In this document: one piece after another, positions 61,486 to 64,000 of the stretch
Position numbering within the stretch: the stretch's first letter is position 1
How the letters are laid out: each line of letters starts with the position of its first letter
Translations under genes and position numbers: made by a program
The notes under the pieces: model-generated
The model's input: only the letters and a program-made list of their open reading frames with translations
Told to the model about the DNA's origin: nothing
Databases searched by the model: none
Assembly: GCA_959019775.1 (NCBI GenBank)
Contig: CAUEPS010000002.1
Span: 1 to 64,000, forward strand
Length of the DNA: 64,000 nt
DNA from: an uncultured Collinsella sp.
GTDB taxonomy: Bacteria; Actinomycetota; Coriobacteriia; Coriobacteriales; Coriobacteriaceae
Reading direction: 5' to 3'

Positions 61486-61557
61486 CCAAACATGTACACC
61501 AGCATCCAAAGTCGACATTTTTCGACATCTCTGGATGCTGGCGTACAACTTTTGGGT
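61486..61557. repeat. Palindromic element, ACCAGCATCCAAAGTCGAC family (copy 1)
   Basis: TGTAC.CCAGCATCCA pairs with TGGATGCTGG.GTACA around GTCGACATTTTTCGACATC. Almost identical to 62569-62638. It lies just after the glutaredoxin stop. Confidence 0.78.
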
Positions 61558-61650
61558 AGCCATGGACGCTCTTAACCGGCTAATTGTTTGAGGCGACCTT
61601 TGGATTATGGCTGCTTGATGCCTCGGGAAAGAGTTTCCGAGGGAGCTATG

Positions 61651-61874
61651 GTCAAAAAAGGGCAAATATGAGTACTGCTACCTGTTTAGTAGCAGCAATT
61701 TTGATCATTTCAGGAACTATTCAACGTTCCACTCGTCCGCAGACGACGTTATTTCTCCTCATATGTTCAATAAACGTAGCTCTTAATGGGAACAAATCTC
61801 ATCAGGAGCTACTATTTATAGCAAAATAAATGCAACCATAATTGCAACAGTACTCATATTTGCCCTTTTTTGAC
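61651..61874. repeat. 27-bp perfect inverted repeat bounding 170 bases
   Basis: 61651-61677 and 61848-61874 are exact reverse complements. Similarity continues outwards imperfectly (GAGGGAGCTATG against GAGGGTCGTG). Each arm carries an ATG with AAGGGC upstream and codes inward for a short hydrophobic peptide. Low GC, unlike the rest of the window. Confidence 0.7.
61668..61829 (+). CDS. Possible small hydrophobic protein in a repeat-rich segment
   Basis: 53 residues starting MSTATCLVAAILIISGTIQR, hydrophobic with AAGGGC before the ATG. The inverted arm codes MSTVAIMVAFILL and a stop on the other strand (61857-61816), a clearly related peptide. AT-rich codons, no recognised family. It could be a small membrane protein or toxin-like peptide, or chance coding in a repeat. 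Confidence 0.25.
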   Translation: MSTATCLVAAILIISGTIQRSTRPQTTLFLLICSINVALNGNKSHQELLFIAK

Positions 61875-61929
61875 CACGACCCTCCAGAATAGTCGCTGAG
61901 AACGACACTAAATGACAAAATCCGGCACT

Positions 61930-62005
61930 TGGACGTTCTTGTATGACTAGCCATTGAAGGACACCCAACGACTACTCCAATTCGCGACACACTGTGTCGC
62001 GAATT
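61930..62005. repeat. Degenerate GGGGACGTTCTT-type repeat and a 27-base palindrome
   Basis: GGACGTTCTTGTATGACTAG (61931-61950) and AAGGACACCCAACGACTA resemble decayed arms of the family at 62644. Directly after lies AATTCGCGACACA-C-TGTGTCGCGAATT (61979-62005), perfect 13-bp arms. The rest of the gap 61448-62281 shows no further gene. Confidence 0.55.
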
Positions 62006-62201
62006 AAGCTGGTCCCACTATCGAAGACCGGTGAGAGCTCCTGCCCAGAATCTCGATAGCTTAATAAAACGCTCCCCTACGGAAGTTCAACGAGCATCCA
62101 AATTCCAAGCTGAAAAGCAAAGGAGTATCGAAGCCGTCAATGCTCATTTCCTATCGAGCAGGCGGATCAAAACAAGCTAATTAGCCCGATAAACTGCTTG
62201 T

Positions 62202-62231
62202 ATTTTTGTCTACAAAACTGTATACAAAAAA
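62202..62231. promoter_or_regulatory. Inverted-repeat operator before the ribbon-helix-helix gene
   Basis: ATTTTTGTCTACA (62202-62214) and TGTATACAAAAAA (62219-62231), 11 of 13 complementary, about 50 bases before the start. Suits autoregulation by a ribbon-helix-helix dimer. Confidence 0.5.
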
Positions 62232-62281
62232 GGGAATCCGAGAACCAGCGCTCGACATTATGTCGATCGATAGGAGGCGCC

Positions 62282-62548
62282 ATGGACGCTAAGCTGCTCG
62301 AAAAGATGATGGGGTTTGCCCCCGGAGAGTTGGAGAAAGCCGCGGAGGCATACGAAAAAGATGAATGGCCGAAAGGCCGCACCGTTAAGCTGGGAAGGCC
62401 GCCGATCTCTGATGAGCCGAGCGCTGTCTTGTCGGCACGTGTGGGCGAATCGGTTCTTGAGGCGTTTGACGAAAAAGCCAAACGCCATGGGCAAACGCGC
62501 ACGGAACGGCTCAGGGAACTCATAACACTTGATGCAATGATTGCCTAG
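62282..62548 (+). CDS. Ribbon-helix-helix protein (antitoxin-like)
   Basis: 88 residues. The C-terminal part AVLSARVGESVLEAFDEKAK then TRTERLRELI fits a ribbon-helix-helix DNA-binding domain (CopG/Arc/BrnA-like), and the N-terminal part (KMMGFAPGELEKAAEAYEKD) is acidic and helical, as in antitoxins that contact a toxin. Start at 62282 follows AGGAGG. No toxin gene lies downstream (the next gene is dus on the other strand) or upstream, so it is an orphan. It lies between two copies of a palindromic element in AT-richer DNA, suggesting transfer. Likely autoregulated via the dyad at 62202. Confidence 0.72.
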   Translation: MDAKLLEKMMGFAPGELEKAAEAYEKDEWPKGRTVKLGRPPISDEPSAVLSARVGESVLEAFDEKAKRHGQTRTERLRELITLDAMIA

Positions 62549-62568
62549 GCACCGCTCCCCCCGCCGAA

Positions 62569-62638
62569 CCCAAACATGTACGCCAGCATCCAAAGTCGAC
62601 ATTTTCGACATCTTTGGATGCTGGTGTACAGCTTTTTG
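62569..62638. repeat. Palindromic element, GCCAGCATCCAAAGTCGAC family (copy 2)
   Basis: Matches 61486-61557 nearly throughout, with compensating changes (CTCTGG/CTTTGG, ACACC/ACGCC). Lies after the ribbon-helix-helix gene. Confidence 0.78.
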
Positions 62639-62643
62639 CTACA

Positions 62644-62699
62644 TAGTCGTTGGGGACGTTCTTAAATGACTAGTCGTTAAAGAACGTCCCCAATGGCTA
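62644..62699. repeat. Hairpin repeat, GTCATTGGGGACGTTCTT family (copy 3)
   Basis: TAGTCGTTGGGGACGTTCTT (62644-62663) pairs with 62680-62699 except for one wobble. It ends one base before the dus stop codon and could terminate dus. Confidence 0.8.
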
Positions 62700-62700
62700 A

Positions 62701-63660
62701 CTAGCCGTGGAAGCGGGCTATGGGCGCAAGCGGCTGCTCGCGAAAGACGCGCTCGACGGCGGCGCGGTATTCGTCGACCTTTTTGGTCTTACGTACGAGC
62801 TTGTGAACGGTAGTGGGGTCGGCGAAAGCGCACTTGGCGTAGAACCACCACTCCTTCATGCGAAAGACCGCGTTACCGCCAATCTCTTCTGCATAGGCAG
62901 CAAACAGCGTGTCATGGAAACGCTGCAGCTCGGCTGCCGTGGCAGCAGGACCGCCGTTGACCATGCGAGCCAGCGCGGGGTTCGCAAGCAAGCCACGCCC
63001 CAGCATCACATGGCGTGTACCGGGATAGGCCTCAACCAGCGCGTCCATATCCTCAAGATCAAAAATGTCACCGTTATAGGCGACCGGAAACGGCGCGCGC
63101 TCCAGCGTTTCGCCATAGAACTCCTTGCGCGGCGTGCCCGTATAGCGGTCCTTTTGCACGCGCGGGTGCACGATCAGCTCTGCCAACGGTATGCGGCAAT
63201 ACAGATCGAGCACGCGCTCATACTCGTCATCGCTCTCCAGCCCCAGCCTGGTCTTGACCGATACCGGCAACGGCGAGCGTTCGCACACGTCGCTCAAGAA
63301 CACCTCAAGTTCGTCGAGATTACGCAAGAAACCCGAGCCCTTGCCCTTGGCGACAACCGTCCCCGAGGGGCAACCCAAGTTGAGATTGACCTCGCGATAG
63401 CCCATGTCGGCGAGCACCTGTGCCGCCCACACAAACTCGTCCGCGTTCTTGGACATCAGCTGAGGCACTACGTTAAGCCCCTGGTTATTGGCAGGATCGA
63501 TCTCCTTAAACGCCTTGCCGCCAAAGCGGTTGCCCACCCGCGGCGGCGGCAAAAACGGCGTGTAATAGCAATCGAGTGCGCCGAAGCACTCCGCATGCAC
63601 GCGACGGAACACATGCCCGGTAATCCCCTCCATGGGGGCCAACGATAGAATCATCAACAT
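62701..63660 (-). CDS. dus: tRNA dihydrouridine synthase
   Basis: 319-residue FMN enzyme reducing uridine to dihydrouridine in the tRNA D-loop. TIM-barrel start LSLAPMEGITGHVFR, catalytic C97 in NLNLGCPSGTVV, K in SVKTRLG, IVHPRVQKDRYTGT, and FMN-phosphate site YNGDIF. Shorter than DusB-type enzymes; closest in style to the DusC/short Dus of Gram-positives. Two starts are possible, ATG 63660 or ATG 63654; both share GAGAG upstream. A hairpin repeat abuts its 3' end and another lies 14 bases before its start. Confidence 0.9.
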   Translation of the reverse strand: MLMILSLAPMEGITGHVFRRVHAECFGALDCYYTPFLPPPRVGNRFGGKAFKEIDPANNQGLNVVPQLMSKNADEFVWAAQVLADMGYREVNLNLGCPSGTVVAKGKGSGFLRNLDELEVFLSDVCERSPLPVSVKTRLGLESDDEYERVLDLYCRIPLAELIVHPRVQKDRYTGTPRKEFYGETLERAPFPVAYNGDIFDLEDMDALVEAYPGTRHVMLGRGLLANPALARMVNGGPAATAAELQRFHDTLFAAYAEEIGGNAVFRMKEWWFYAKCAFADPTTVHKLVRKTKKVDEYRAAVERVFREQPLAPIARFHG

Positions 63661-63673
63661 CTACTCTCAGATC

Positions 63674-63710
63674 AATGCGGCAAAGGGACTGCCCCTTTGT
63701 CACATGCATT
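63674..63710. repeat. Hairpin repeat, GGCAAAGGGACTGTCCC family (copy 4)
   Basis: AATGCGGCAAAGGG pairs with CCCTTTGTCACATG.ATT around ACTGC. In the divergent gap between dus and the gene starting at 63931. The remaining gap 63711-63930 shows a possible -10 (TATACT) and nothing else. Confidence 0.7.
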
Positions 63711-63930
63711 ATGCCTTGTCCTTGAGGCGGCCCACAAGGCGGAGGCGGTTACTTGACGCCAACCAGCCAACCAGTCGTCGCTGTGCAACGAAGGTGAATG
63801 GCGCCCACGATCAAGCGAGCACCAACAGCACGCTGTTGACCGCTATGTATGAACAACAGACGTCCTTCACTCATCTATACTCAAGAGCGTGTGCACATCG
63901 CCCCCGAAAAACGATAAGAGTCGAGGCCCC

Positions 63931-64000
63931 ATGCAGCAGCTCACCGAGCAAGAAAAGAAACGCATCCAGCGGTACTGCACATACCCCAAAATCGCAGCGA
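63931..64000 (+). CDS. Start of an unidentified gene, cut by the window edge
   Basis: Begins MQQLTEQEKKRIQRYCTYPK and continues IAA to the end of the window, with GAGTCGAGG upstream. Only 23 codons are visible, too few to assign a family. Confidence 0.55.
   Translation, partial: MQQLTEQEKKRIQRYCTYPKIAA

Overview
The window looks like chromosomal DNA of a gut Coriobacteriia member, most probably Collinsella. This is inferred from the high-GC coding regions, a choloylglycine (bile salt) hydrolase, surface proteins ending in a LAATGD sortase-like signal, and the overall mix of transporters and salvage genes. There are no rRNA or tRNA genes, no CRISPR array, no phage module and no intact transposase.

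Layout. 1-10 kb: a broken EamA transporter end, the Kup potassium permease, a bile salt hydrolase, a deformylase-like protein, a purine-type NCS2 permease, and two tandem copies of a secreted beta-helix, wall-anchored protein that arose by a duplication of about 2 kb. 10-18 kb: an esterase, uracil permease, a MetE-like methyltransferase with a LysR regulator and a HAD phosphatase, then a TPP-riboswitch-controlled thiamine salvage operon (thiM, thiamine-binding protein, thiE) and a patatin. 18-24 kb: two tandem GGDEF proteins; the first carries an EAL domain interrupted by an amber codon. Small redox genes follow. 24-35 kb: CobW GTPase, TrmL, two paralogous AAA ATPases on either side of a UvrA paralogue, a TetM/EF-G-like GTPase, an acetyltransferase, RsmJ and small proteins. 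35-51 kb: RlmA-like methyltransferase, MATE, LysR/EamA pair, uracil-DNA glycosylase, SDR, a queuosine-precursor-type transporter, RF3, a YtrA-type GntR plus ABC exporter operon, a second EamA, an EFR1 ferredoxin, a ClC channel, LOG protein and a frameshifted potassium channel. 51-58 kb: two hybrid sensor kinases with solute-binding-protein sensors, in convergent orientation; the first is split by a T-run frameshift. 58-64 kb: PatB aminotransferase, TrmO, an HTH/zinc-ribbon/TipAS regulator, glutaredoxin, a repeat-rich low-GC segment with an orphan ribbon-helix-helix protein, a Dus enzyme and the start of one more gene.

The most unusual content is in the intergenic regions. At least three families of short hairpin repeats sharing a GGGAC core recur across the window, sitting in divergent promoters or overlapping stop codons. 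Further inverted-repeat elements lie at 44.4 kb, 46.8 kb and 61.5-62.7 kb. Four coding regions (first EamA, EAL, hybrid kinase, potassium channel) carry apparent lesions, which may be real decay, switchable homopolymer tracts or sequencing errors.
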